A DNA stretch of 58,435 nt from Komarekiella atlantica HA4396-MV6 (GCA_019359395.1 JAHHHK010000010.1:175894-234328), one strand, 5' to 3'; counted from the stretch's first letter, positions 43,749 through 53,913 are shown. Translations and numbers: made by a program. The notes: generated from the sequence alone by a model not told the origin.

Positions 43749-44753
43749 ATGGAACTCTCGCAAAAAAAGCTTTTGATATCAGGAACTAGTGGATTTATTG
43801 GCTTGCGAGCTGCTGAGTTAGCCCTAGCTCAGGGGATGAAAGTCTGTGGGCTGCAACATTGCACAGATGAAGCTAAAAAAGCGCAGGAACTAGGTTTTGA
43901 GGTGATTTTGGGCAGTATTACTGATCCTGCTATTGCTCAAAAGGCCTGCCAGGGAGTGGACATTGTTTTGCATACGGCTGACATGGCTAATGAAAGCGCG
44001 TCACTTGAGCGTTTTCGTGAGGTAAATGTAGGCGGTACTGTGAATATGGCTAAAGCCGCCAAAAATGCTGGTGTCAAAACATTCGTGCATCTTTCCAGTG
44101 TAATGGTCTATGGCTTCAACTATGGCGATCGCATCACAGAATTAGGGCCGTTATCTGGTGAAAATAATTCTTACTGTCAAACGAAAATAGAAGCTGAAGA
44201 AGCCATTTTACAACTGAATGCCCCACCCGATTTTGGGATTATCATCATCAGACCAGGTGATGTTTATGGCCCAGGAAGCATTCCTTGGGTAGTCCAACCG
44301 ATTCTCTTGATGCGCCAAAAATTGTTTTTCTATGCTAACGATGGGCGGGGAGTCATCAATCATCTATATGTAGACAACCTAATTGATGCCATCTTTTTGG
44401 CTATAGAAAAAGAAACCTATGGTGAAATCTTTAATATCACCGACGGACAAAAAACTTCTTGGAAAGAGTATTTCACACGCTTAGCAGAAATGGCAGGTGT
44501 ATCCATACCTCATTCTCTGCCAAAAGAAGAACTTAAAGTTTTGGCGCAACTGCGCTACCAGGGACGGAAACTTTTTGGAAAAAAGGTTGATATTTTGCCT
44601 GAATCGATAGATTTTATCTCTCGCCCCTATGCATATTCCATTGCTAAAGCAGAAACAACCTTGGGCTATAAACCAAAAATTGATCTGAAAGAGGGAATGC
44701 AACGCACAAAAGAATGGCTACAAAAAACCGACATCCGAAAATTAATTGACTAA
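43749..44753 (+). CDS. extended SDR: NAD-dependent epimerase/dehydratase family
   Basis: A 334-aa extended SDR of the 3-beta-HSD/nucleotide-sugar-epimerase type. The cofactor motif is GTSGFIG (residues 12-18), the catalytic region has SSVMVYG with Ser and YCQTK as YxxxK, and the C-terminal part (PYAYSIAKAETTLGYKP) is the typical family end. A keto-group of a sugar nucleotide, sterol-like or chain-bound substrate could be reduced or epimerised. It comes 60 bp after the docking-domain gene and 168 bp before the methyltransferase. ATG 43749. Confidence 0.9.
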   Translation: MELSQKKLLISGTSGFIGLRAAELALAQGMKVCGLQHCTDEAKKAQELGFEVILGSITDPAIAQKACQGVDIVLHTADMANESASLERFREVNVGGTVNMAKAAKNAGVKTFVHLSSVMVYGFNYGDRITELGPLSGENNSYCQTKIEAEEAILQLNAPPDFGIIIIRPGDVYGPGSIPWVVQPILLMRQKLFFYANDGRGVINHLYVDNLIDAIFLAIEKETYGEIFNITDGQKTSWKEYFTRLAEMAGVSIPHSLPKEELKVLAQLRYQGRKLFGKKVDILPESIDFISRPYAYSIAKAETTLGYKPKIDLKEGMQRTKEWLQKTDIRKLID

Positions 44754-44921
44754 GATAAAAATTTGGCTTTTTTAATACACAGATCAGTGAATAATGAACG
44801 CAAAACTATGAATTATTTACAAATATTTCATGTTTTAGTTAAAAGGGTGGAATCAGGGTAATAAATTTACTAATCGCCCACTCAAGCCATTAAAACACAT
44901 TGGAATTAAGGTTAAAAACAG

Positions 44922-45854
44922 ATGATCAAGAGTATCTTAAAGACCCAAATACACAACGAACAAATTAGCGAAAAACGCGTTAAATGTATAGTTTGTGATC
45001 ACTTAATAAATGAGAATGACAAATCTGCATTTGCAACTTTTGCCTGTAATCTTAGAGCTTTTAAACATGAAACCTTCAATGTCTGGCGATGCCCCAAATG
45101 TCAGACAATTAATTGTTTAGAAGTTGTCGATCTGCCACACTATTACGCAAAATATCCCATTGCTCAGGCAAAACTCACATGGCAGTACCGCTTAATTTAT
45201 CAAAATCTTACTCGAAGACTGACAAAACATGGTTTTTCCAAAAATCATTCATTACTCGATTATGGCTGTGCCAACGGTCTATTTCTAGAATATCTGCGAC
45301 AACACGGCTTCACCAATTGTCACGGTTATGACCTTTATGCTCCTCAAGACGGCTTTGGCGATCGCACAACACTCCAGCGCGGCCCATTCGATTACATCTT
45401 GCTCCAAGAAGTGATTGAACATGTTGAAGATCCCAATACACTATTATCTGAGTTGGATAGCTTGCTTGCACCTGGTGGTCATATTCTAATCGGTACACCA
45501 AATGCCGCTCATCTTGATCTGAACAAACCCAATGTATCCGACTTTTATAATCAAGTGCATGTCCCCTATCATCTTCATATCTACACTCGTGAAGCTCTTG
45601 AATCATTAGGGCATCTCCAAGGATGGAAGCCTGTAGATTTCTTTGATCGATCTTATTACGATACACCTTGGTTTAGCATGAATACTCGTGCTTTTAATCA
45701 GTACCAAAATCTTTTTGATGGGTCGATTGACGTTGTTTATGAATCTATTCAACCTTGGAAGGCACTGACTTCTTACAAATTCTGGTTCTACTCTCTTTTC
45801 GGTTATTGGTTGAGTTTCCGAACTGGAATGGCAGTTATGTTCCGTAAAAGCTGA
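44922..45854 (+). CDS. class I SAM methyltransferase with zinc-like N-terminus
   Basis: A 310-aa methyltransferase. Residues about 22-28 (CIVCDH) and 58-64 (CPKCQT) form two CxxC pairs like a zinc knuckle, as in sugar C-methyltransferase-like families. SAM motif I is LLDYGCANGLFLEYL (about residues 111-125); FDYILLQEVIEHVEDP is motif II/III and GGHILIGTPN motif IV. It could methylate a sugar or a fatty-acyl carbon. The presence of two methyltransferases in the island (see 47462) points to at least two methylations or alternatives. ATG 44922. Confidence 0.9.
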   Translation: MIKSILKTQIHNEQISEKRVKCIVCDHLINENDKSAFATFACNLRAFKHETFNVWRCPKCQTINCLEVVDLPHYYAKYPIAQAKLTWQYRLIYQNLTRRLTKHGFSKNHSLLDYGCANGLFLEYLRQHGFTNCHGYDLYAPQDGFGDRTTLQRGPFDYILLQEVIEHVEDPNTLLSELDSLLAPGGHILIGTPNAAHLDLNKPNVSDFYNQVHVPYHLHIYTREALESLGHLQGWKPVDFFDRSYYDTPWFSMNTRAFNQYQNLFDGSIDVVYESIQPWKALTSYKFWFYSLFGYWLSFRTGMAVMFRKS

Positions 45855-46042
45855 TTAGGCACATGCTTAAGACTTAGCTTAGCAGTATGCGTAATTTAAA
45901 TTAGTGCCGAATTGATCAATATCAACACTTCTCGTCCCCAGCGTACTGCTTTTCTTAATCAAGTTTAGTCTTTAAGTTCAATGAGCTTATTTCAACAAAG
46001 GCTTCTGATTTCAGAAATTCAATTGATAGGATTATCGGTAAT

Positions 46043-47302
46043 ATGAACGAGCTAGCAATCATTATTTTTAGCATCTTAGCAGGTTTAGTGATTTACCAAA
46101 CACTGCAAGCGCTGAATTTAGTATCGTTATTCTATTCACCAAGTCCAAGAGCGGTAGATAATGAGCCATTGCCTAAAGCTGCAATTGTTCTTTCTCTGCG
46201 AGGTGCCGATCCGTTTTTAACTGATTGTGTGCATGCTTTGCTAAACCAGAATTACCCACAGTATAAATTACACATTGTCATTGATAGTCAGGAAGACCCC
46301 GCCTGGAAAATTGTCAATGATACCATCCACCGGGAGCAAGCAACACATGTCCAAGTCAACCCTTTAATCTTTCGACACGATACTTGCAGTCTCAAATGTA
46401 GTGCATTAGTTCAGGCCATCTCACAACTAGATGATTCTTATGATGTGGTGGCACTATTAGATGCTGATGTTATAGCTCATCCTAATTGGTTACGTGAACT
46501 GGTTGCACCTTTAGCAGATAAGCAAGTCGGAGCTACTACAGGAAATCGTTGGTATATACCGCAAATTGGAAAGTGGGGTACGCTAGTTCGATATGTGTGG
46601 AATGCGGCAGCTGTCACCTTCATGTATGTCTACCAATGCCCTTGGGGAGGCTCAATGGCATTGAAACTTTCTGTATTACGCAAAGCGCGGTTACTGGAAA
46701 CATGGAAACAAGGAGTTTCTGTTGATACCCCTATCCACAAAGCATTGCGAGAAATCGGCTTAAAAATCAAATTTGTACCCTCAGTCATGATGAGCAATCG
46801 TGAGGAGTGTAACTTTGCCCAATGTTTGCGCTTTATTACACGTCAATTACTCGTCGCGCGACTCTACAATCCCAACTGGATTGTGATTGCTGGCGCAGTA
46901 TTCATCAGTACATTAGCTTTGCTAATGATCCCGCCAATGCTACTGATTGCCTTAGTCACTAGCAACTTTGATACCGCAATTTTTATTGTAGGCGGAACCG
47001 TCATTTATATTCTGGGAATGGCTCTACTACTGGTATTAGGGGAGCAAGGCGTAAGACGAGTGCTTCAAGCACGGGGCGAACCGACGGAGAGTTTTTCAGT
47101 CCTGATGATGGCAAAAATATTAATAGCAATTCCGTTAACACAGTTAGTTTATGCAGTCACTACCATAGCCGCAATATTGGCGCAAAGTGTCGAATGGCGT
47201 GGCATAACCTATCAAATCAAAGACGCCTGGAATATTCGTTTAACCGAATACTATCCTTATCAACACTCGAACAAATCACTAGATACTAACATTTCACTTT
47301 AA
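46043..47302 (+). CDS. membrane glycosyltransferase family 2/21-like
   Basis: A 419-aa glycosyltransferase with an N-terminal membrane helix (residues 4-24) and three C-terminal helices (about 275-300, 308-332 and 352-378). The catalytic Asp motif is LLDADVIAHP (about 138-147), followed by CPWGGSMALK, the acceptor-site Asp in SVDTPIHKALRE and the RFITRQLL segment, comparable to the QxxRW of processive enzymes. It resembles ceramide glucosyltransferase-like (GT21) enzymes. It is a good candidate for adding a sugar to the lipid product of the synthase. ATG start. Confidence 0.87.
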   Translation: MNELAIIIFSILAGLVIYQTLQALNLVSLFYSPSPRAVDNEPLPKAAIVLSLRGADPFLTDCVHALLNQNYPQYKLHIVIDSQEDPAWKIVNDTIHREQATHVQVNPLIFRHDTCSLKCSALVQAISQLDDSYDVVALLDADVIAHPNWLRELVAPLADKQVGATTGNRWYIPQIGKWGTLVRYVWNAAAVTFMYVYQCPWGGSMALKLSVLRKARLLETWKQGVSVDTPIHKALREIGLKIKFVPSVMMSNREECNFAQCLRFITRQLLVARLYNPNWIVIAGAVFISTLALLMIPPMLLIALVTSNFDTAIFIVGGTVIYILGMALLLVLGEQGVRRVLQARGEPTESFSVLMMAKILIAIPLTQLVYAVTTIAAILAQSVEWRGITYQIKDAWNIRLTEYYPYQHSNKSLDTNISL

Positions 47303-47461
47303 AGTGCAAGTTTCTATAACTTTAATGTTGCATCATTGTTAATAAGTCAGGTAAAAAGATGAAATCAGCAAACTGTGCCGATGAAAAATCTCACAAGCTT
47401 ATTACAACTGATGCAATATTTGAGTAGATAACAAAAACCCTCAATTTACTCTCAGCTAGTA

Positions 47462-48298
47462 ATGATTAATACAAACACTGTCAGTTTGGGTACTATCCAA
47501 GAAACACTGCTAATCACACTCTGGGCACGAGCGTTTGAGATGAACCAACTCGATCCCATTCTGATTGATTCAAAGGCTACTGATATCCTGGCTAAAATTG
47601 ACTATGATTTTAATAAATTTTCCCATGAAAAAAGTTCTCAAACTATAATATGTCTTCGGAATAAAGCATTTGATGAGATAGCCAAACAGTTTCTACAAAC
47701 ACATTCACAGACCTCAATCTTAGAAATTGGTACGGGTCTAAATAACAGATTTGAGCGATTAGATAATGGAAAATTACACTGGTTTGACCTAGATTTACCT
47801 GATACAATGGCTGTCAGAAGACGGTTTTTTCATGAGAGCGATCGCCATCGATTTATCTCAGCTTCAGTATTAGATACAGAATGGATAGACGAAGTAAAAA
47901 GCTTAAGCAATGAGCCGATGTTATTTATTGCAGAAGGTGTTTTACTTTATTTTTCTGAGCAGCAAGTTAAAAATCTGTTTAAAACATTAGCAGAACGCTT
48001 TCCGGGATCGTGGATTTTATTTGATGCTACCTCCCCATTCTTGATCAGAATTCGACGCAGATTTGATGCAGTTAAATATACAAATGCTCAGTTCCAGTGG
48101 GGAATTCGCAATATTCAGGAAATGAAAAATTGGGATTCAAAATATCAGGTATATCGTTCGCTCTATATACCAGCAGATTTTCCCCAATACTTGAATAGAT
48201 TTCCTTTTTTTGAACGATTGATGATGTCCTTAGTTACAGGATTTCAACGTATGTATGGGGTACATTTGATGAAATTACAGGATTATAATGCTCAATAA
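47462..48298 (+). CDS. methyltransferase of the LCMT/Tcmp family
   Basis: A 278-aa SAM-dependent methyltransferase of the leucine carboxyl methyltransferase type. Motif I is LEIGTGLNNRFER (about residues 89-101), followed by LHWFDLDLPDTMAVRR and the diagnostic FIAEGVLLYFSE (about 153-164). Family members methylate carboxyl or hydroxyl oxygens of peptides, polyketides and other small molecules. Here the free carboxyl end or a hydroxyl of the island's product is the likely target. ATG 47462. Confidence 0.9.
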   Translation: MINTNTVSLGTIQETLLITLWARAFEMNQLDPILIDSKATDILAKIDYDFNKFSHEKSSQTIICLRNKAFDEIAKQFLQTHSQTSILEIGTGLNNRFERLDNGKLHWFDLDLPDTMAVRRRFFHESDRHRFISASVLDTEWIDEVKSLSNEPMLFIAEGVLLYFSEQQVKNLFKTLAERFPGSWILFDATSPFLIRIRRRFDAVKYTNAQFQWGIRNIQEMKNWDSKYQVYRSLYIPADFPQYLNRFPFFERLMMSLVTGFQRMYGVHLMKLQDYNAQ

Positions 48299-48858
48299 AC
48301 TTTTGAATATAGATTCGCTCCCAATACTACTTTTTGGTTAAACCTAAAAATCTCCCTCATAGTCTAGGAAAAATTAAGGGGTAAAGGATAAATTCAAACT
48401 TTCTCCCTTGCCTCTTTCCGCTTGAAGCTAGAAATATTGGATTTGTTTTCTTAGCCTATTTATTCACATTTTTTATTTTTGCATAGTAATGCATATATAA
48501 AATTCTTACCTCTTTGAGAATAAGATTCAGCGAATTGGTTTAACGTTTCGCATTGGACAAGCTCATGTAGTTCTGTTTGCCACGATGATGCAGGTTCTTA
48601 TAGTTACGAGTAAATACACAGTCAGGTAATTCATCTCTAAACTACAAGTGAGTGAAGACTTAAATACAGTGCTTGTTTTACTCCTGAACGCCAGCTGCTC
48701 CAACTTCTGTTTGCAACACAGTGGCTTCCCTTCTCTACGTTCGCCTTGGTGTCGCAGACAGACGCTACCTACGCGAAGAAAAAAGACTGCACTACCTCCT
48801 CCTAACGACTAACACCGTTATTGTGCTGTATTATGCAACGCCGTCAATCATTGACTTT
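48299..48858. other. 560-bp spacer before the exporter gene
   Basis: No gene seen. Near 48731-48775 it contains a copy of the palindromic Nostoc repeat (CTCTACGTTCGCCTTGG, then ACGCTACCTACGCGAAG). An open frame through this repeat (48721-48858) is not accepted as part of the exporter. Confidence 0.45.
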
Positions 48859-50472
48859 ATGAACCTAATCCGTCTTCTATTTCGTACTTCTTCTCTTCAT
48901 CTTAGTCTTGCAATATTCGCTGGTATTTGCAGTGGCGCTACTGCCGCAGGTTTGATTGCCTTAATTAATACGACATTAACTCAAAAACAGCCATCAACAA
49001 ATATACTAATTTGGGGTTTTGTCGGTCTTTGTTTACTACGGCTAATTGCTAATTTCACTTCCCAATTTTTGTTAATTCATCTTTCAGAAAAAGCCATTCT
49101 CAACTTGCGGATACTCTTAAGCCGCGGTATCCTTGCTTCACCGTTACGTCACTTAGAACAAATTGGCCCTCATGCTCTTTTAGCCGTCCTCACTGAAGAT
49201 ATCCAAACAGTTTCTAGCACGGTTATTACTATTCCTTTTTTGTGCATTAACATTGCCATTGTGATTGCTTGCCTGATTTATCTCTGCTGGCTTTCCAAAA
49301 TTGTCTTTCTTGTAGGTATTAGCTTTATGTTCATAGGAATATCTAGCTATTTACTACCAATGAGGAAAGCTACATCTTTTTTAAAATTGGCCCGTGAGCA
49401 GGAAGATAACTTGTTTAAGCATTTTCGTACCGTAACTCAAGGTACAAAAGAACTCAAGCTGCATAGCCAGCGACGCCAAGCATTTTTCTGTGAAGACCTT
49501 CATCCCACTGCTCTAACATATCGCCGTCATAATATTGTGGGTATGAGTATCTTTGCTGCTGCTGCTAGTTGGGGACAAATTTTGTTCTTTGTTGCTATTG
49601 GTATATTGTTATTTACCATACCAACTCTCAATAATATTCCTCCAGTAATTATATCTGCGTACGCTCTAACTACAATCTATTTAATAGCTCCTTTAGAGTA
49701 TATTATGAGTCTTATACCAACTGTAACTAGAGCTTTTGTTGCTTTAAAAAAAGTTGAGTCTCTAGGTTTATCCTTAGATAAATACTCAACCGAAACTGAG
49801 TTTGATACCTCACTTGAGTTAAACCAAAATTGGAAGTTTCTGGAATTGGTAAATGTAACCCACACTTATTATCAAGAGCGAGAGGAAAGCAATTTTATCC
49901 TTGGGCCTATGAGTTTAAAATTTCACCCAGGAGAGCTAATTTTTATTGTAGGAGGTAATGGTAGCGGTAAGTCCACCCTTGCTAAATTAATTACTGGGCT
50001 TTATATCCCCGAAAGTGGAGAAATTTATCTAGATGGCAAACTCATTAACAATCAAAATCGGGAGTGGTATCGCCAGCAGTTTTCTGTAGTATTTTCTGAT
50101 TTTTATCTTTTTGAACGTTTGCTAGGCTTGGATAATAGTGAGTTGGATATTCAAACTCAAAAATACCTTGTTCAATTACAACTTGATCATAAAGTTAAAA
50201 TCAATAATGGCATACTCTCTACAACTGACCTTTCTCAAGGACAGCGCAAGCGTCTTGCTCTGGTTACTGCTTACCTAGAAGACCGTCCCATCTATATGTT
50301 TGATGAATGGGCAGCAGATCAAGACCCTGTATTCAAAGAAATTTTTTATACTCAACTCTTGGCAGAGCTAAAAAATAGAGGAAAAACTGTATTGGTCATC
50401 AGTCACGATGACCGATATTTTTATCTAGCAGATCGGATTGTCAAACTGGAACACGGCAAAGTGAAAGTCTAA
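48859..50472 (+). CDS. cyclic-peptide-type ABC exporter (SyrD/PvdE family)
   Basis: A 537-aa fused transporter. The N-terminal membrane part (about residues 1-300, six helices) precedes the ATPase: Walker A GGNGSGKST (about residues 363-371), signature LSQGQRKR and Walker B IYMFDEWAADQDP, the last typical of SyrD/PvdE exporters. Members export or translocate non-ribosomal peptides and siderophore precursors. Its presence, with a TubC domain but without any adenylation domain, suggests the product is at least partly peptide-like or that a lipid is exported by this pump. ATG 48859 is chosen; the frame upstream is repeat sequence. Confidence 0.92.
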   Translation: MNLIRLLFRTSSLHLSLAIFAGICSGATAAGLIALINTTLTQKQPSTNILIWGFVGLCLLRLIANFTSQFLLIHLSEKAILNLRILLSRGILASPLRHLEQIGPHALLAVLTEDIQTVSSTVITIPFLCINIAIVIACLIYLCWLSKIVFLVGISFMFIGISSYLLPMRKATSFLKLAREQEDNLFKHFRTVTQGTKELKLHSQRRQAFFCEDLHPTALTYRRHNIVGMSIFAAAASWGQILFFVAIGILLFTIPTLNNIPPVIISAYALTTIYLIAPLEYIMSLIPTVTRAFVALKKVESLGLSLDKYSTETEFDTSLELNQNWKFLELVNVTHTYYQEREESNFILGPMSLKFHPGELIFIVGGNGSGKSTLAKLITGLYIPESGEIYLDGKLINNQNREWYRQQFSVVFSDFYLFERLLGLDNSELDIQTQKYLVQLQLDHKVKINNGILSTTDLSQGQRKRLALVTAYLEDRPIYMFDEWAADQDPVFKEIFYTQLLAELKNRGKTVLVISHDDRYFYLADRIVKLEHGKVKV

Positions 50473-50500
50473 CATTTAATGATTGGCAAGGAGCAAAGCA

Positions 50501-51865
50501 ATGTTGTTGACTAAGCTATCAGCAAAATATGACTTATCCAACAAGTTTTTAGGAGATGAAATACTTACATCACGTAAACAGCAAGATAAAACTTTAGAAG
50601 CAGATGTAAAAAATGTTTTATCTTACAGAACATGGATTCAAGCTAAAACTAATAATACTTTTGATAGTACAAGAATATTAGGGATAGTAGCAGTTACTAA
50701 AGGATCTGAAAATTATTTACCTTATACCATCCCAAAAATTATTCAGCAAATCTCTGAAGTAGGGATGATGGCTGATATAGTAATAGGTCTAAATAATGGC
50801 TTTGAATGTCCGTATGTTATCGACCGTTTTATGCGTCCAGATGTCCAAGTCATTCATCTCTATACTGGAGAAAAGACGGCAAATAATACTCCAGCTAAAA
50901 TATTTGACAATTTGATGTGCGAAGGTAAACCTTATTGCGTAACTAATATCAACTTTCAGCAAGCTAAACATAGGATATTTGTTGTCCATCAACAAGAGGG
51001 GCAATACTCAGCAGGTAAAATTCGAGTTTTAGGGGACATTTATGGCTCATTACTGATGAATAGTATAGATAATGGATGGATACCACCTGCAATTTTAGTA
51101 ACTTTTGATGCTGAGTCTCAATTTTTAATTGAGCAGAAACATGCATTTATTGAGTCAGATTCTAACGGGTTAAAACTAATAGTAGCTCAGCTTACAGATC
51201 AGCCAGAAATAGATATTTTGGGTGTAAGACATAAATTTTTAGTTTACCAAAAAGGTATGGTAGATAAAATTGAAGTTTTAGTACCCGACTTTAGTGAAGA
51301 TTTGCCTCCTATTCAATGGTTTTTAGATATTATTCATGGGAAATTTAGCAGCTTTATGACTAAACCTGGAGGTGGAACATTTGGTAAAAGTGAGACCATA
51401 ATTAGCTTATTAACAGTAATTGCTGAAAGCTATCCAGGAAGTAGATGTGAAGACTCTCATCTCACTATATTGGCAAAATATGCAGGCTTTATCGGCGACA
51501 TATTTATAGATGTTGTTGCTACAAATAGAACTCCTCATATTACAGATATGACAACCGATAAACCGCCAAAAAAAGCTTGGATAGAACAAGTATATAGATG
51601 GTCTACTTCTGTTCAAGGACTGAAATTACTATATGGTGAACATAATATTAAAATGATTGTAGATGATGGCTTACCTTGGTGGTTATTATTGACAAAAACA
51701 ATTGAAGTTTTTAAGCTCGTAATGGGAAGAAAAAATAATTTTTTTACGGTAGTTAAAAAGTTAAAATTCTTGTTTATTGCCTTTTTAATATCTCAAAAAA
51801 TAAACAAGATGAGTATACAAAATCCTGATGTGTTAAAAGGTAGCAGAGCAAAAGCCTGTTGGTGA
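50501..51865 (+). CDS. unknown 454-aa protein, possibly glycosyltransferase-like
   Basis: The family is not recognised. The N-terminal part carries LGIVAVTKGSENYLPYTIPKI and VIGLNNGFECPYVIDRF (about residues 60-115), which resembles the start of nucleotide-sugar transferases, and ILVTFDAES is a possible DxD-like motif; FMTKPGGGTFGKSE and SRCEDSHLTILAKYAGF follow. A hydrophobic stretch near residue 430 may anchor it. It starts 28 bp after the exporter stop with an ideal ribosome site (AAGGAG at 50488-50493) before ATG 50501. If it is a transferase, the island has three. Confidence 0.6.
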   Translation: MLLTKLSAKYDLSNKFLGDEILTSRKQQDKTLEADVKNVLSYRTWIQAKTNNTFDSTRILGIVAVTKGSENYLPYTIPKIIQQISEVGMMADIVIGLNNGFECPYVIDRFMRPDVQVIHLYTGEKTANNTPAKIFDNLMCEGKPYCVTNINFQQAKHRIFVVHQQEGQYSAGKIRVLGDIYGSLLMNSIDNGWIPPAILVTFDAESQFLIEQKHAFIESDSNGLKLIVAQLTDQPEIDILGVRHKFLVYQKGMVDKIEVLVPDFSEDLPPIQWFLDIIHGKFSSFMTKPGGGTFGKSETIISLLTVIAESYPGSRCEDSHLTILAKYAGFIGDIFIDVVATNRTPHITDMTTDKPPKKAWIEQVYRWSTSVQGLKLLYGEHNIKMIVDDGLPWWLLLTKTIEVFKLVMGRKNNFFTVVKKLKFLFIAFLISQKINKMSIQNPDVLKGSRAKACW

Positions 51866-52140
51866 AGGTAAAAGAATTAACACATATTATGCTAGTATTT
51901 AAATTATAAAATATTAGCTCTTTACTTTTTTGTAACTTCTAAACTATTTTAATGTGTAGCCGTTTTTATAATATGTAAATCATAACTAGCACTATCTTGA
52001 TTACAAGAGCGATCGCTTTGCTTTTTGATTCACATAATTTATTGCATCAACAGTCACCTGTAAGGAGAAGTTTAAAAAAAATTAGAGTATTTAACACGGC
52101 GATCGCTTATTAAATTTAAACGAATACAATAACGATTATT

Positions 52141-52173
52141 TGTTGAATATTATATAATATTCAACATTTTTTT
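52141..52173 (+). terminator. A/T-rich palindrome plus T-tract
   Basis: A perfect 26-bp palindrome at 52141-52166 (arm TGTTGAATATTAT) is followed by seven T (52167-52173). The stem has almost no G/C, so termination may be weak. It lies 276 bp after the 454-aa gene. Confidence 0.45.
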
Positions 52174-52299
52174 AACAGTAATTATTAAGTATTAAGCTGT
52201 TAAAAATTTTATTTTTACATAAAATTGTAATTTAGTCATTTTTATTTATACAAGAAAAATGAATAAAGCACCAATGGCAACTTCTTGATTATTTAAAGT

Positions 52300-52341
52300 G
52301 TTGCATATGAGTTGCAATTGGGTATCTCAAGAACATACTAT
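52300..52341 (+). promoter_or_regulatory. TTGCA-repeat promoter (site 4)
   Basis: GTTGCATATGAGTTGCA (52300-52316) has the same 11-bp spacing as sites 1-3. The second unit overlaps TTGCAA (52312-52317), which lies 18 bp before TACTAT (52336-52341). It would start transcription about 345 nt ahead of the SDR at 52692. Confidence 0.5.
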
Positions 52342-52691
52342 ATGGATAATTCCAACTTGAAAAAACGAGAGTTAAAAGTTTAAAAAGCTTTAGCTACTTT
52401 AATACTGTACTAGTTTCAGTTGGATGGCAGGTTAGTTTTTGCAATATGGTGTAAACACAGTTGTGAATAATTACCAATTAGCTCTGAAGTTTTAGACTAT
52501 TTTGATGTGCTGTTGCGATGGCGTAAGCGCCAGCCAGAGGCGATCGCTCTTTCAATTTTTGACTCCAGATTATTAAGTTATAAAAATGAAGTCAAAAGTG
52601 GCTGTACTCGCTAATAGTAACTCTAAAAAAAGCAGTTCTATAGTTTCAACTCTCTAAATGATTTTAGCAATAACAGGATAAGGTGTTACTT

Positions 52692-53564
52692 ATGACAACT
52701 TTAGCAGGTAAAACAGTACTTTTAACCGGTGCTTCACGCGGCTTGGGAGTATATATTGCTCGTGCTCTGGCAATAGAAAAAGCAACTGTAGTTTGTGTTT
52801 CCCGATCCAAGGAAGGACTAGATATAACATGTGATCAAATCACAGCTTTAGGTGGTAAAAGTATCAGTATTCCCTTTGACATTAAGAACGTAAGAAAATT
52901 GTCAACTCTCAAAAAGTTAATCAATCAATTTGTCGGGCATATTGATATATTAATTAATAATGCTGGCATAGAAGTTTGTCATTTTTTTACTGATTATTCT
53001 CTAGATGAAATTCACTCAGTATTGGAAACAAATCTACTTTCTCCTATAGAATTAACCCGCTTGTTTTTGCCAAGTATGTTAGAGCGACGTAGTGGACACA
53101 TTGTTAACATTGCTTCTCTAGCTGGTAAAAAAGGAGTTGCTTACAGCAGTATTTATTCTGCAAGTAAAGCTGGTTTAATTATGTGGAGTGATGCTATACG
53201 ACAGGAGTTAGTTGCTACTGGAGTAGAAATTTCTGTAATTTGTCCAGGCTATATATCTCAAGAAGGATTAGTCGCTAAAAATGGCTCAACTGCACCACAT
53301 TTAGCTGGTATATCTACACCAACTTATACAGCGAATGCTGTAATCCGGGCTATTAAGCAGAATAAGGCAGAAATAATTGTTAATAAAGAACCAATAACAG
53401 AGTGTTTGACGAGGTTACTGTTTGCAATTGGACAACTGTATTCACCATTTGTAGATGCAATTTATCGGTGGATTGATATACCAAAATTTAATCGAATGCG
53501 CTTAGAAAAGCGACAATGTATAGATGAGAGTATGAGCAAGTTTATGGTTGGTAAACGTGGGTAA
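52692..53564 (+). CDS. short-chain dehydrogenase/reductase
   Basis: A 290-aa classical SDR with an extended C-terminus. Cofactor motif TGASRGLG (about residues 12-19), NNAG, catalytic Ser in NIASLAG and YxxxK as YSASK. The C-terminal 50 residues after NKEPITECLTR are longer than the core family and have a hydrophobic stretch. It resembles ketoacyl reductases found beside hgl-type genes (HetN-like), which is comparison by layout only. ATG 52692 is chosen over GTG 52683. It is preceded by AAGGTG and by the TTGCA promoter. Confidence 0.9.
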   Translation: MTTLAGKTVLLTGASRGLGVYIARALAIEKATVVCVSRSKEGLDITCDQITALGGKSISIPFDIKNVRKLSTLKKLINQFVGHIDILINNAGIEVCHFFTDYSLDEIHSVLETNLLSPIELTRLFLPSMLERRSGHIVNIASLAGKKGVAYSSIYSASKAGLIMWSDAIRQELVATGVEISVICPGYISQEGLVAKNGSTAPHLAGISTPTYTANAVIRAIKQNKAEIIVNKEPITECLTRLLFAIGQLYSPFVDAIYRWIDIPKFNRMRLEKRQCIDESMSKFMVGKRG

Positions 53565-53913
53565 CTAATACCACTACCTTGATGTGCAGTGGCGATGGCA
53601 TAAACACCTGTCGGAGGCGATCGCAGCAGCAATGAGTTATCCTCAGAACCGCTTGTATTGCAACGATCGCCTTATAAAAACTAAATCTACACAGGCTCAG
53701 AATTGTACCCATCACGCCAGTAGCTCACAGAACTAATCACCATTTTGTTCGCTTAAATCGTTGATTCTGATTCACTAGTCAAACTGAGGTAATAGCAAAT
53801 TATTGACAGAGATAGCGTATTCTAGTCGTTTATTATTTTTACTTGCTTATTATATATGTTTAATAATAAATTTTTTGGTAAATAGATCTTGTTGCATTTC
53901 TATTGCTTATTGT
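53565..53913. other. spacer after the SDR
   Basis: No gene seen. HIP1 sites lie near 53618. The rest is A/T-rich. Confidence 0.35.

Larger units (their letters stand above)
51866..52691. other. 820-bp spacer with AT-rich terminator and TTGCA promoter
   Basis: No gene seen. It holds a perfect A/T palindrome followed by a T-tract (52141-52173), HIP1 sites, and the TTGCA promoter (52300-52341). It separates the main operon from a final two-gene part, so these may be separate transcripts. Confidence 0.5.

Noticed and set aside
48721-48858. 46-residue N-terminal extension of the exporter
   Set aside because: It is encoded by a dispersed repeat and starts with a non-ATG codon; the ATG at 48859 begins the first family-like segment.
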